A stretch of 64,000 nucleotides of DNA from an uncultured Prevotellaceae bacterium (GTDB lineage: Bacteria > Bacteroidota > Bacteroidia > Bacteroidales > Bacteroidaceae), in the NCBI GenBank assembly GCA_900316585.1, contig ONDM01000010.1, forward strand, positions 1 through 64,000. Direction: 5' to 3'. This document shows positions 26,589 through 35,961 of this stretch, piece by piece. Each line of letters begins with the position of its first letter. Position 1 is the stretch's first letter. The notes beneath the pieces are model-generated. The model was not told the DNA's origin, ran no database searches, and saw nothing but the letters and a program-made list of their open reading frames with translations. Position numbers and translations under genes: made by a program.

Positions 26589-27413
26589 TCAGTTACGCAT
26601 ATGTACGTCCATCTGTGGGAAAGGAATCTCTATGCCCTTTTCCTTGAAGATGTTGTAAACTTTTTCAGTCAACTCATATTTCACAGTGAAAAAATCAGCG
26701 GAATTTACCCAGGCCCTGATGACGAAGTCGATGCTGCTATTGCCCATGGTGGTCATAGGAATGGATGGTTTGTGATCTTCATCGTGGAGGATGCGTGGGT
26801 CAGCATCTATCATTTTCATCAGAACCTCCCGTACTTCACTGGTATTGGTTCCGTAGGCAACGCTTACTGGCACATCTACCCGGCGGAATGACTGGTTGGA
26901 GTAGTTTTTCAAAGTGCCTGTGGCCAACAGACCATTTGGTATGTAGATGGTTTGGTTGTCAAATGTAGTGAGTATGGTGTTGAAAATAAGGATTTCCTTC
27001 ACAACTCCCAAATATCCTTGTGCTTCGATGGAATCACCTACTTTAAAGGGTTTGAGGATCATGATGATGAGTCCACCCACAAAATTCTGCAGTGTTCCGC
27101 CAAGGGCCATACCGATAGCCACACCGGCTGAGGCAATGAGGGTTAGGATGGAACTTGTCTCCACCCCCAAAACGCCTATGATAATGATTACAAGGAAACA
27201 GTTGAGTGAAATGGAAACAAAATTGTTTAGAAAGGTTTCCAATGAAATCTCAACATTCTTTTTCTTAAGAATCTTAGCGAAAATACTACATACCCGTTTG
27301 ATTATGAAACGGCCAATAATAAAAACTATAATAGCTGCCACCATGTTTTTGCATAGGATGGTGGCATAATGCATCAAGTCTGAGAGTGCAAGATTACCTA
27401 TTTCTTCTGGCAT
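26589..27413 (-). CDS. Small-conductance mechanosensitive channel, MscS family
   Basis: 274 residues. Three N-terminal membrane segments (about 20-40, 62-82, 90-110). The pore-lining TM3 has the Gly/Ala pattern GVAIGMALGGTLQNFVGG, followed by LKPFKVGDSIE and the beta domain with YIPNGLLATGTLKNYS. MscS channels release solutes on osmotic downshock from the inner membrane. It heads the minus-strand run; a promoter is seen at 27549-27580, leaving a leader of about 130 nt. Confidence 0.93.
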   Translation of the reverse strand: MPEEIGNLALSDLMHYATILCKNMVAAIIVFIIGRFIIKRVCSIFAKILKKKNVEISLETFLNNFVSISLNCFLVIIIIGVLGVETSSILTLIASAGVAIGMALGGTLQNFVGGLIIMILKPFKVGDSIEAQGYLGVVKEILIFNTILTTFDNQTIYIPNGLLATGTLKNYSNQSFRRVDVPVSVAYGTNTSEVREVLMKMIDADPRILHDEDHKPSIPMTTMGNSSIDFVIRAWVNSADFFTVKYELTEKVYNIFKEKGIEIPFPQMDVHMRN

Positions 27414-27548
27414 ATGATTAAATATATAATCCTTTAATTCCTTTTAATTAAAGCAGGAAGTTGTCTTAAGGCTGTCTCTCAACAAGTTAATGAAAGCAAG
27501 GCAGCTCTATACTAGTAAACAACAACTTTATCCTCTGCTTTCTGAGTA

Positions 27549-27580
27549 CAAAATTACTCTTTTTTCTTTGCATCTGCAAG
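27549..27580 (-). promoter_or_regulatory. Promoter upstream of mscS-type gene
   Basis: On the minus strand CTTG (complement of 27577-27580), a 20-nt spacer and TAATTTTG (complement of 27549-27556): a one-mismatch -33 and a full -7 match. Confidence 0.6.
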
Positions 27581-27681
27581 TGTGTTTTTCTTTAATTATC
27601 TTAAAGAATGAAAGATAGTAAATCGTTTATGTTGATTCATTCCCGATAAAACGTCTTTATTTACAAAAAGTTCGATAAATG

Positions 27682-27713
27682 TTTCTGCTTATGGAAAAAT
27701 AGTCCTAATTTTG
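27682..27713 (+). promoter_or_regulatory. Promoter of the cobalamin-riboswitch operon
   Basis: TTTC (27682-27685), a 20-nt spacer and TAATTTTG (27706-27713). Transcription would start at about 27720, right before the riboswitch. Confidence 0.65.
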
Positions 27714-27720
27714 CACCGGA

Positions 27721-27890
27721 TTTGGAAACAGAGTGTACTCAGCATTCTGTGCAAGGGAATCAGGTTAGAGACCTGAGCTGTTCCTGCAGCTGTAAACCAC
27801 ATCTAGAAGAATTGGACATTCATAGGGTCACTGATGAAGAATATCGGGAAGACCGTCCAGTTTGTGGTGAGCCAGAAGACCTGCCAATTC
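27721..27890 (+). promoter_or_regulatory. Cobalamin riboswitch (B12-binding leader RNA)
   Basis: The conserved blocks are present in order: AAGGGAATCAGGT (from 27753), the CTGTTCCTGCAGCTGTAA stretch (27778-27795, the B12 core), GTCACTG (27827-27833), CGGGAAGAC (27845-27853) and GAGCCAGAAGACCTGCC (27869-27885). B12 riboswitches shut down uptake genes when adenosylcobalamin is plentiful. No terminator hairpin with a T-tract lies before the start codon at 27951, so control is probably at translation start, through a loop-loop contact covering the ribosome site. Confidence 0.92.
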
Positions 27891-27950
27891 CGTTAAAGGT
27901 TGATTTCTGCCCTCAGGTAAGGGGTGGGATTAGTTTTATTATATCAGCAA

Positions 27951-30089
27951 ATGAAATATTTTTTGCCAGTACTCATCGTTTTGATGAGTTTATGTGCTAT
28001 GCAGATGCATGCACAGGAAGAATTGACCGATACATTGAAGGAGGTCGTGATTACGGGCACGGGTACTCAGCATCTGCTGAAAAATGCCCCCGTTCAGACA
28101 GAGGTCATCACCAGGAAAATGCTTGACAGCTATGGTGGTAAAAGCATCGAGGAAATCCTGGGGGGACTTACGGCATCCTTTGCCTTTAATGAAGGTGACA
28201 TGGGTAGTCAGATTCAACTTGGGGGTCTTGGAAATTCCTATATCCTGATTTTGATTGACGGTAAACGCATCCATGGCGATGTGGGAGGGGAAAATGACCT
28301 GGGTGTCATAGATCCACACAACATCGAGAGGATAGAGATTGTAAAGGGAGCCCAGTCGGCTCTCTATGGAAGTGATGCCATGGCTGGAGTTATCAATATC
28401 ATTACCAAAAAGCATCTGAACGATGGAATCTATCTGGAGAATACCACCCGCTATGGTTCTTTCAATGACTTGCGTCAGCATAATGGTGTGGGACTGAGCA
28501 CAGGGAAGTGGACTTCGTACACGAATTTCCAACTCCAGCATACCGACGGATGGCAGAACACTTCTGAGGAATACACTGAGGCAATGATTGTGCCAGATTC
28601 CCGGAACAAGACAGTGAATCAATATACCAACTGGCAGGTTTCTGAGCGTCTGACGTTCCAACCAGTGAAAAATCTGGATTTTTATGCTGACGGTTCATAT
28701 TACATCAAGAACATCAACCGACCTACAAATGGGAAGTATGCTTCGTGCGATGTATATACCTATGATCTGATGTACCGCAATGCCAGTGCATCGGTGGGAG
28801 GAAAGTGGCAGTTGAGGGGAACGGATGTGGTAACCTTGGACGTGGATTGGAATAAGCATGCATATTATTATAAGTACACCGACACCACACTAGCCGATGG
28901 CTATGACCCGAACGGAAACTTCACCAACTATTTCCCATATTTTGCTGGGCAGAAAAATCTGCAAAGCGACCAGCAACGAGTGATGGCCCATTTGAAAGGA
29001 GTATTTAGCCTTCCGTATGAGAACCAATTGAGTGCTGGACTGGAATACCGGTACGATTATCTGAATGCTCCCATGCGTACAGCCACAGGAACAGCCGATG
29101 ATTGGACAGCTGCACTATATGTTCAGGATGAATTCAACCTGATTTCATGGTTGAATGTTACAGCGGGACTTCGATTAAATGAGAACGGAGGTTTCGGTTT
29201 CCGTGCTACTCCTAAGTTGAGCACAATGTTTTCATTGGGCGACTTCCGACTGCGCATGGGTTGGAGCCAAGGCTTCAAGTCTCCAACTACCAAGGAACTG
29301 CATTACCGCTATCTGCATGCCATGGGTTCCAGTATATTCTTCAACATGGGCAATACTGATCTGAAAGCCCAGACTAGCAATTATTGGAGTACCGGATTGG
29401 AATACAGGGGCAATAGACTGACGGTCTCTGTAACTGGTTATTTAAACAAGCTGGATAACATGATTACCTTGGTTAATGTTCCAGTGAGTGAGATACCTAA
29501 GGATATAACCTCTTCTTATATGGGTGACGGCAGCGATGAAATCATAGCCCGTAAATATATGAATATGGAAGATGCCAAAACCTATGGTGTAGATTTCAAT
29601 ATGAGCTATAAACTTACCTCAGAACTAACTTTGGGAGGCAATTACAGTTATCTGGACACCAAGGCACATGTATATAACTCTAAGTATGAGACTCTAGATG
29701 AGGTGACTATCGATGGTATGGCACATCATAAGTGGAATGCCTCATTTACTTGGAATCATCGTTTTGCCCCCATTTACCGGATAGGTGTAAACCTAAGTAC
29801 CCGAGGCTCCAGTGAACGGTTCTACCAGAACAATGGAAACGGCAAGGCCTTCCAGATTTGGCGACTGAACACCACTCATGACTTTGGCCGTTCAGAGAAA
29901 CCGGTTTCCTACCGAGTTGAACTGGGGGTAGATAATATCTTCAATTATGTGGACCGTACTATGCATCCTTATCATTTGGGTACTACCAGTGCGGGAACTA
30001 CACTTTATGCTTCGTTCAGTATCAAATTCAGACAAGGCAAGAAAATAAATACATTAACTAAAAAACAAAACAATTATGATGAAGAGTAA
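27951..30089 (+). CDS. TonB-dependent outer-membrane receptor, cobalamin/corrinoid (BtuB-like)
   Basis: 712 residues from the ATG at 27951, chosen because the signal peptide starts there (MKYFLPVLIVL, cleavage after MHAQ); an earlier Met frame begins at 27924. The plug domain is at about 25-150 (KEVVITGTGTQ TonB-box-like region, LIDGKRIHGDVGG, IEIVKGAQSALYGSDAMAGVI), then the barrel. It lacks the SusC carboxypeptidase-like domain. Placement directly after a B12 riboswitch points to corrinoid uptake. The next gene overlaps its end by 14 nt. Confidence 0.88.
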   Translation: MKYFLPVLIVLMSLCAMQMHAQEELTDTLKEVVITGTGTQHLLKNAPVQTEVITRKMLDSYGGKSIEEILGGLTASFAFNEGDMGSQIQLGGLGNSYILILIDGKRIHGDVGGENDLGVIDPHNIERIEIVKGAQSALYGSDAMAGVINIITKKHLNDGIYLENTTRYGSFNDLRQHNGVGLSTGKWTSYTNFQLQHTDGWQNTSEEYTEAMIVPDSRNKTVNQYTNWQVSERLTFQPVKNLDFYADGSYYIKNINRPTNGKYASCDVYTYDLMYRNASASVGGKWQLRGTDVVTLDVDWNKHAYYYKYTDTTLADGYDPNGNFTNYFPYFAGQKNLQSDQQRVMAHLKGVFSLPYENQLSAGLEYRYDYLNAPMRTATGTADDWTAALYVQDEFNLISWLNVTAGLRLNENGGFGFRATPKLSTMFSLGDFRLRMGWSQGFKSPTTKELHYRYLHAMGSSIFFNMGNTDLKAQTSNYWSTGLEYRGNRLTVSVTGYLNKLDNMITLVNVPVSEIPKDITSSYMGDGSDEIIARKYMNMEDAKTYGVDFNMSYKLTSELTLGGNYSYLDTKAHVYNSKYETLDEVTIDGMAHHKWNASFTWNHRFAPIYRIGVNLSTRGSSERFYQNNGNGKAFQIWRLNTTHDFGRSEKPVSYRVELGVDNIFNYVDRTMHPYHLGTTSAGTTLYASFSIKFRQGKKINTLTKKQNNYDEE

Positions 30090-31161
30090 AACACTTCTGA
30101 TTGCAATGATGGCAATGGTTGCCAGTGCAATGACTTTCACATCTTGTTCAGATGACGACGATGATGTGACCAACAACTACACTACCTATCAATCTAAGGT
30201 TGACGCTCAGGTCCGTGAGCAGAAAAAGAACGACAAGGCAATCTTGCTGGTTGCTTTCGGTTCTACTTGGCAGAAGGCCTTCAAGGCATTTGACAAGACT
30301 GTTGATGAGTACAAGAGTGCAAATCCTGGTTATGATGTCTATCTGTCATTCAGTTCTGCTATCTGTATCAACCGTGCTGCTGCTGGTGAGCATGCTAAGG
30401 ATGAGGGTGAGGATAAGGCAGAAATCCGTAACTACTATGCACCTAACTTCTGGCTTCATGCACTGGGTAACGTGAAGTATAGTGAAATCGTGGTTCAGAG
30501 CCTTCAGGTCATTCCAGGTGAGGAGTATAGTCGTGTCATCAACTACATCAAGGATTTTGCAAACAACAATTTAGGTGACTTGGATGATGCTTACCTGGCA
30601 AGGGTGAACCTGAAACTTGGAACTCCATTGCTAAACAACACTACCGATGTGGCAAATGCAGCTAAAGTCCTGAACGCCCTCTATGCCGACAAGGCTGCTA
30701 AGGGTGTGGTTGCTTTCATGGGTCATGGTAATCCTGACAGCTATGACACTTACAAGGCTAACATCCGTTATTCACAGTTGGAAGAGGCTTTGCAGGAGTA
30801 TAGCCCTAATTACTTTGTAGGTACCGTGGATATGCCTGACAATTATAAGGAAAATGTATATGAGCGTATGCTTGAAGCAGGCATTACTTCTGGTGAAATG
30901 AATGTTTATCCTTTGATGTCTATCGCTGGTGACCATGCCCACAATGATATGGCTGGTGAAGGTGATGAATACTGGGATCCAGATCATGAGGAGAGTGAAG
31001 ACAACAGCTGGTACGAGTATTTCACACACAAAGGATATTCAGTGACTTCAAATCTGGTGGGTCTTCTGGAGTGCCCTACTGTACGTCAGTTGTGGGAGAA
31101 CCACACCAAGAATCCAGTGAAACTGGAAGATTACTATCATTCCATGTATCCAGAGGAATAA
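30076..31161 (+). CDS. CbiK-like cobaltochelatase, exported lipoprotein
   Basis: 361 residues with a lipoprotein signal (MTFTSCSDDDDD, Cys about residue 25) followed by an acidic stretch. The remainder is a class II chelatase fold: ILLVAFGSTW at the N-terminal strand, VVQSLQVIPGEEY, FMGHGNPDSYD with one likely metal-ligand His, and PLMSIAGDHAHND with the second. Cytoplasmic CbiK inserts cobalt into sirohydrochlorin; a lipid-anchored version under B12 control more likely handles tetrapyrroles or metal in the envelope. Its exact reaction is not known. It shares the riboswitch with the receptor; a terminator follows. Confidence 0.82.
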   Translation: MMKSKTLLIAMMAMVASAMTFTSCSDDDDDVTNNYTTYQSKVDAQVREQKKNDKAILLVAFGSTWQKAFKAFDKTVDEYKSANPGYDVYLSFSSAICINRAAAGEHAKDEGEDKAEIRNYYAPNFWLHALGNVKYSEIVVQSLQVIPGEEYSRVINYIKDFANNNLGDLDDAYLARVNLKLGTPLLNNTTDVANAAKVLNALYADKAAKGVVAFMGHGNPDSYDTYKANIRYSQLEEALQEYSPNYFVGTVDMPDNYKENVYERMLEAGITSGEMNVYPLMSIAGDHAHNDMAGEGDEYWDPDHEESEDNSWYEYFTHKGYSVTSNLVGLLECPTVRQLWENHTKNPVKLEDYYHSMYPEE

Positions 31162-31176
31162 GATTATTAATAATAG

Positions 31177-31210
31177 AAAAAATGCAGCTGGGAAACAGCT
31201 GCATTTTTTT
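31177..31210 (+). terminator. Intrinsic terminator of the B12 operon
   Basis: AATGCAGCTG and CAGCTGCATT form a perfect stem around GGAAA, followed by seven T. Confidence 0.9.
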
Positions 31211-31234
31211 ATTGCCTGCTCCAAAAAAGAATGT

Positions 31235-31265
31235 TTTGTTTTATTCTCTATATTTTATAACTTTG
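31235..31265 (+). promoter_or_regulatory. Promoter of the esterase gene
   Basis: TTTG (31235-31238), a 19-nt spacer and TAACTTTG (31258-31265), ending 17 nt before the ATG. Confidence 0.75.
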
Positions 31266-31282
31266 CATCAATAATTAGTCTT

Positions 31283-31969
31283 ATGTCAGAACAATCTTTT
31301 CAGTTACACGATAAGACCATTACCATCTATGGAGAATGGGAGAAACCTGTGCCAGTGGTTTATTTCCATTCCTTTCAGAAGGAGGGGGAACAAGTATGGG
31401 ACGAATGTAGGAGGCTGAGTGTTCCACAGTTTTATTTGGTAGAAATATCTGGTGAAGGGTGGAACCGTGACCTTTCTCCTTGGGCTGCTGAGGCTCTTTT
31501 CCCAGGTGAGGAAAAGATGGAAGGTGGGGCTCCGGCATGGTTGCCTATCCTGACCGATGAAATCATACCTCAGGTGGAACAGAGAATCCAGGTTACGCAT
31601 CGAGTCATTGCTGGTTATTCACTAGCTGGTCTTTTTGCTTACTGGGCCATGTATAATACCTCGGTTTTTGATTCGGTCATTTCTTGCTCGGCATCCTTCT
31701 GGTATCCAGATTTCATGGACTATGTAAAGGAGCATGCTTTCCCTAAGAAACCGTTGACCGCTTATTTTTCCATTGGGAACAAAGAGAGCAAGGTTAAAAA
31801 TGCAGTGATGCAGACCACAGAACCTAACACCCGCTTTCTGCAACATACATTGGAGTCTGAGGGAATAGCTTCTGTCTTTGAGTTGAACAACGGCAATCAC
31901 TTCATCCAGTCTGAGTGGCGTGTGGCCAAGGGTATTCAATGGACACTTCGAGCTTTGAAACGTTTGTAG
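31283..31969 (+). CDS. Alpha/beta-hydrolase, esterase-like
   Basis: 228 residues, no signal peptide. The nucleophile elbow is GYSLAG (Ser about residue 114) and the catalytic His is probably in NNGNHF (about residue 198). The sequence recalls the enterochelin-esterase/putative-esterase (Esterase D) group with the SCSASFWYP segment after the elbow. Substrate unknown. A single-gene unit with its own promoter, convergent with the regulator gene whose stop lies 5 nt beyond. Confidence 0.75.
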   Translation: MSEQSFQLHDKTITIYGEWEKPVPVVYFHSFQKEGEQVWDECRRLSVPQFYLVEISGEGWNRDLSPWAAEALFPGEEKMEGGAPAWLPILTDEIIPQVEQRIQVTHRVIAGYSLAGLFAYWAMYNTSVFDSVISCSASFWYPDFMDYVKEHAFPKKPLTAYFSIGNKESKVKNAVMQTTEPNTRFLQHTLESEGIASVFELNNGNHFIQSEWRVAKGIQWTLRALKRL

Positions 31970-31973
31970 TCAG

Positions 31974-34900
31974 TTAGGATATTTGTTCAAATTGGGTTGG
32001 TGGAACCCCGAATTTAGCCTTAAATGTTCGGCTGAAATTCTGGATGGCCGATGCACCGACACTATAGCAAACCTCACTTACAGTCTTGCCACTACGCAAC
32101 ATTTCCAGAGCCTTGTTCATGCGATATGTGGTGATAAAGGAGTGTGGAGTCTCACCCAAAAGCATTTTCATGCGTGCACTGAGGGTGTTGAAGCTCATTC
32201 CAATGTCTTGAGCAAGGAGTGCTACGGTATAATTATTGTCATTCAGGTGCTTATCCAGCAAATGGTAGATTTTATCCAAGAATTTCTTGTCTTCTTCAGA
32301 GATGAACATGGCCGGGGTGGTGTCTTCCTTCAGTTCACTGCATTCTTGAGTTTTAATATCTTCTATAGTGCTGGAAGTCTTGGATGCCAGGAAACATTGA
32401 ATATAACTGCGGTTCCTAATCAGATTCTCTACTTGGCTGAGCAGTATGTATGGGTCAAAAGGCTTGGGAATGTAGGCATCTGCACCTAGGTTGAGACTCT
32501 TCAAGTGACTTTCTGTACTATCCTTGGCTGTTAATAAGATGATAGGAATCCTGCTTAGGTTCTGATTCTCCCTGATTTCACGGCAAAGTTGGTAGCCGTC
32601 TTTCCTTGGCATGATAATGTCGCTGACCACAATATCAGGTAGGGCTCCAGCTTCCAAATGCTCCAAAGCTTCCATTCCATCGGCAGTAGTAGTGACATTA
32701 TAATCCTTTTCGAACAATATTTTCAGGTAGTTTCTTACATCATTGTTGTCTTCCACGATAAGTACAGTGTGGCTTTTTAGAGGCCTTTCAGACTTTTCTT
32801 GTGGTTCTATTGATATGTTATTTGAAGAAACCACTTGGGAAATGACAATTTCACTTTCTGCATAAGCCGATTTATCATAAGGGATGCTCAGAATGAAGTT
32901 GCTTCCTCCTGATTCTCTTGGTTCAAAGATGATTTCACCATGGTGGAGATGAGCTAAATACTGAGAATAGCTTAAACCTATCCCATGTCCTGAGATTTCT
33001 GGTTTCTCAGTTTCCATAGAGAGTCTATTGTACCGTTTGAACAGTTCTTTCCGTTTCTCAAGGGAAATGCCGGCACCATTATCTTTCACACTCACACAAA
33101 TGGAGTTTCCTTTTAGATAGGTATGAATTCTCAATTCGCCATTTTCCAGAGCTGTGTATTTGATGGCATTGCTCATGAGATTGCTCAATATTTTTTCCAC
33201 CTTCTCATGGTCGAAGTAGCTGCTTTTTACGTTGGAATCAGTCTCTATTTCCACTTTTATGCCTCGTTCTGCAGCAATGAACCGGAAATTGTCTGCCAAG
33301 TTCTTTACGGTGTTTGGTAAATAATCCGAAGTCACTTCCAGACTGTTTTCCAGCCTGCGGTTTTTCTTTCCGGTCTCCAGTATTTGGTCGGAAAGTTTCC
33401 GAAGGTTCTCTGTATTTTTCATGGCCAGATTGACGAGTACACGGTCGCTTTCATTGATGTGTCCACTATGTTGCAATTGTGCCAAAGGTGCATTGATGAG
33501 TGTCAGCGGGGTGTGAAGTTCATGGCTCAGATTGGCTAGAAAGTCTATCTGCTCCTGTGCCATTTCTTTCTCACGCTCTACCAGATTCAGCCGTTCAGAA
33601 CTGATTTTATGACGTATGTAAAGCCAGATCAGGATTCCGGCAATACCTGCCAAAAGAAGGAAATAAAGACAAAAGGCCCACCAGGACAGCCAAGGTGCTG
33701 GATTGATGTGTATAGGAATTTCTAGCTCAGACCGGCTCCATTCTCCATTGAGGTTTTTCACCCGAGCCTTGAATATATAGTCACCAGCAGGGATTGAATT
33801 GTATATTGCATATTGGTTCGTTCCACTTTCAATCCAGTTTTCATCCAATCCTTCCATTTTATAGGAATAGTTCAAATGTGAGCCTTGCTCGAAGCGTATG
33901 CCTGAAAAGTAAAAATGGAGGGTATTTTCATTGTATTTCAGGTCTAGTTTCTTTTGCTGGAGGAATGAGGCAGTATAGTTGGTTCCTTCTCCCTCTATTT
34001 TATCCAAATAGAGTGGTATCTCTTCGGCATTCTTTTCCAGTTCCTTGAAGTCATCAGTGTTTGGGTCAATGTATGTAATACCTTTCCTTCCCAGGCAATA
34101 AAGCGTACCCTCATCAGTAATCCATGTATTAATGTATTCGGGAGTAGAACCTAAATTAATATCCTTGACATAGAGGAATTGGTTGGTTGAGGGTGTAAGT
34201 CTGGCAATGTAGTTGCTGGATGCTATCCAGATTTTCCCATCATGGTCCATGGTAATTTCTTTGGCATGGTTGTTTGGAAGGCCATTGGAAGTATTCCATT
34301 GCCTGATTTCCTTTGTTTCTGGATTATAGCAAACTAATCCTTCATTGAAGGAACCTAGCCAAAGGTTTCCTGAATCATCGTCAAAGAAATTGTCTAGATT
34401 GTGAATGGGGATATATACGTGATTAAACGCCTTTTGGGCTTCATCCCAGACGTAGAGGTAATTGTCGGTTGTTACGATATATAGTTTTGAAGAACTGGCA
34501 GAAGGCACCAGTTTCTTTATGCTCACAGAGTCATTAGGAATCTTGATGGACTTGTAGACACTATTTTTTCGAATGTTTCCAACCTTATTTTTAGATGCAG
34601 CCCAGATAGTTCCTTCCTTATCCATGCAAAGGGCCTCTGGAGTATAGGGAACATCCAGTCTCTTTTCTTCGGTTATTCTTCCTGCTTCCAGTTTCAGCAC
34701 TTCGATGTTTTGAGAGTATGGAACGATGAAGTATCCCAACTTTGCATTCATGTAATGGTTGAGCATGTGGTCTATTTTCCTTCTAGAGAGAATCTGTCCC
34801 GATGTTTTGTCGTAAGAGAGAATCTCATTATAGGAAAGTAGCCAGATGAAGCCCTGTGGGTCAGTCTGCAAGTTAATGATAGGGAGTTTTTGGTTAGCGA

Positions 34901-35870
34901 AACTTTCCAGATAAATGGTGGAAGATGCGGTGAAATGGGGGAAGAACTGCAGATTACCAGTTTTGTCTGCTATCCAAATGTTCTTGCCTTTGTCTACTAG
35001 GCAACAAGAAAACTCTTCAGGTGAAAGGTGAACCCTAAAATCAATGAGACTGATACTTCCTGAAGTCACATCATAAAGGTACAGTTTGTCGTTTTCAAGG
35101 CCTATAAGCAGTTCATTCTTATCGTATTTTTCCACGAAAAGGATGTGGGGATGATTGTTAAGCCACTTTTTCATTTCTGGTTCCAGTGGCATTTCTTCAT
35201 GTGTCTTTAGGTTATAAGAAGAAAGCATTCGCTCATGATAAACCCATATCCGGTTGCCTTCCTCATCTACAGTCATTTTTTGTATGTAGAAAGAGCTTGG
35301 TAGAGATTTTTGTTGTTTTAGGCTTTGGTCCAAGACAAATAGGGTGTTGTCCTGATAAAACCAAAATTCTTTCTGCCTGTTTGAAAATTCATGAACTTGA
35401 ATAAATGATTGGGATAGGAGAGAAGTGGAATACCGGGTTTTCAAGTCTTTTTTGGAGAGGAGTTCCAAAGACTGCATCTTGATGGAGAATAGGGTGGAGT
35501 CGTTTAAGTCATAGATGCCTATGATGGGCGTGTAGGTAGACTGCTCAGGCTTCTTGAATCCATATCCATTCCATGCTGCAATTCCACATTCATTGGTCAG
35601 CCAAAGTGTTCCCTGACGGTCTGTCAAAAGATGGTTCACATAGTCACTGTTCAGAGATAGCGAATCGTTTCTGGCAGTGAAGGCTTGAAACATGGAACCA
35701 TTATACCGGTAAAGGCCTTGGAGGGTTCCTATCCAGATGTAACCTTGACTGTCCTGTTCCATACAGAGAATCTGTTCTCCAGCCAGTGTCTGTCTAAATT
35801 CTTGGCTTTGCCCCCACACAGGTAAAGAGAGAATATGCAGTATAAGAAGGAAAAAGATGTGTTTTTTCAT
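31974..35870 (-). CDS. Hybrid two-component system regulator (HTCS)
   Basis: 1298 residues combining sensor and regulator in one chain. After the signal peptide (to about residue 20) comes a periplasmic two-propeller sensor (about 25-690) with repeated Reg_prop blades such as GTLWLTNECGIAAWNG, then a Y_Y_Y domain (YKMEGLDENW), one membrane helix (near 765-785), HisKA with LANLSHELHTPLTL, HATPase with GHGIGLSYSQ, a receiver domain (VLIVEDNNDV, phospho-Asp in VVSDIIMP) and a C-terminal AraC-type HTH. HTCS proteins sense oligosaccharides and switch on glycan-utilisation genes. The likely targets are the adjacent GH3 and carboxylesterase genes. Confidence 0.95.
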   Translation of the reverse strand: MKKHIFFLLILHILSLPVWGQSQEFRQTLAGEQILCMEQDSQGYIWIGTLQGLYRYNGSMFQAFTARNDSLSLNSDYVNHLLTDRQGTLWLTNECGIAAWNGYGFKKPEQSTYTPIIGIYDLNDSTLFSIKMQSLELLSKKDLKTRYSTSLLSQSFIQVHEFSNRQKEFWFYQDNTLFVLDQSLKQQKSLPSSFYIQKMTVDEEGNRIWVYHERMLSSYNLKTHEEMPLEPEMKKWLNNHPHILFVEKYDKNELLIGLENDKLYLYDVTSGSISLIDFRVHLSPEEFSCCLVDKGKNIWIADKTGNLQFFPHFTASSTIYLESFANQKLPIINLQTDPQGFIWLLSYNEILSYDKTSGQILSRRKIDHMLNHYMNAKLGYFIVPYSQNIEVLKLEAGRITEEKRLDVPYTPEALCMDKEGTIWAASKNKVGNIRKNSVYKSIKIPNDSVSIKKLVPSASSSKLYIVTTDNYLYVWDEAQKAFNHVYIPIHNLDNFFDDDSGNLWLGSFNEGLVCYNPETKEIRQWNTSNGLPNNHAKEITMDHDGKIWIASSNYIARLTPSTNQFLYVKDINLGSTPEYINTWITDEGTLYCLGRKGITYIDPNTDDFKELEKNAEEIPLYLDKIEGEGTNYTASFLQQKKLDLKYNENTLHFYFSGIRFEQGSHLNYSYKMEGLDENWIESGTNQYAIYNSIPAGDYIFKARVKNLNGEWSRSELEIPIHINPAPWLSWWAFCLYFLLLAGIAGILIWLYIRHKISSERLNLVEREKEMAQEQIDFLANLSHELHTPLTLINAPLAQLQHSGHINESDRVLVNLAMKNTENLRKLSDQILETGKKNRRLENSLEVTSDYLPNTVKNLADNFRFIAAERGIKVEIETDSNVKSSYFDHEKVEKILSNLMSNAIKYTALENGELRIHTYLKGNSICVSVKDNGAGISLEKRKELFKRYNRLSMETEKPEISGHGIGLSYSQYLAHLHHGEIIFEPRESGGSNFILSIPYDKSAYAESEIVISQVVSSNNISIEPQEKSERPLKSHTVLIVEDNNDVRNYLKILFEKDYNVTTTADGMEALEHLEAGALPDIVVSDIIMPRKDGYQLCREIRENQNLSRIPIILLTAKDSTESHLKSLNLGADAYIPKPFDPYILLSQVENLIRNRSYIQCFLASKTSSTIEDIKTQECSELKEDTTPAMFISEEDKKFLDKIYHLLDKHLNDNNYTVALLAQDIGMSFNTLSARMKMLLGETPHSFITTYRMNKALEMLRSGKTVSEVCYSVGASAIQNFSRTFKAKFGVPPTQFEQIS

Positions 35871-35892
35871 AGAAAGGCCGCTTTTAGCCTTA

Positions 35893-35900
35893 CAAAGGTA
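35893..35900 (-). promoter_or_regulatory. -7 element upstream of the HTCS gene
   Basis: TACCTTTG on the minus strand, 23 nt before the ATG; no good -33 is seen because the upstream terminator occupies the site. Confidence 0.5.
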
Positions 35901-35906
35901 GAAAAA

Positions 35907-35938
35907 AAAGGAAGAAACCCCAAGAGTTTCTTCCTTTT
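35907..35938 (-). terminator. Intrinsic terminator after the carboxylesterase gene
   Basis: AAGGAAGAAAC (35908-35918) pairs with GTTTCTTCCTT (35926-35936). On the minus strand eight T follow. It separates the GH3-esterase operon from the HTCS gene. Confidence 0.85.
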
Positions 35939-35961
35939 CTGTGTTAACTTTTGATTTTCAA

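Noticed and set aside
27722..28126. A 134-codon frame across the riboswitch
   Set aside because: It coincides with the conserved B12 riboswitch blocks and then with the receptor gene in another frame.
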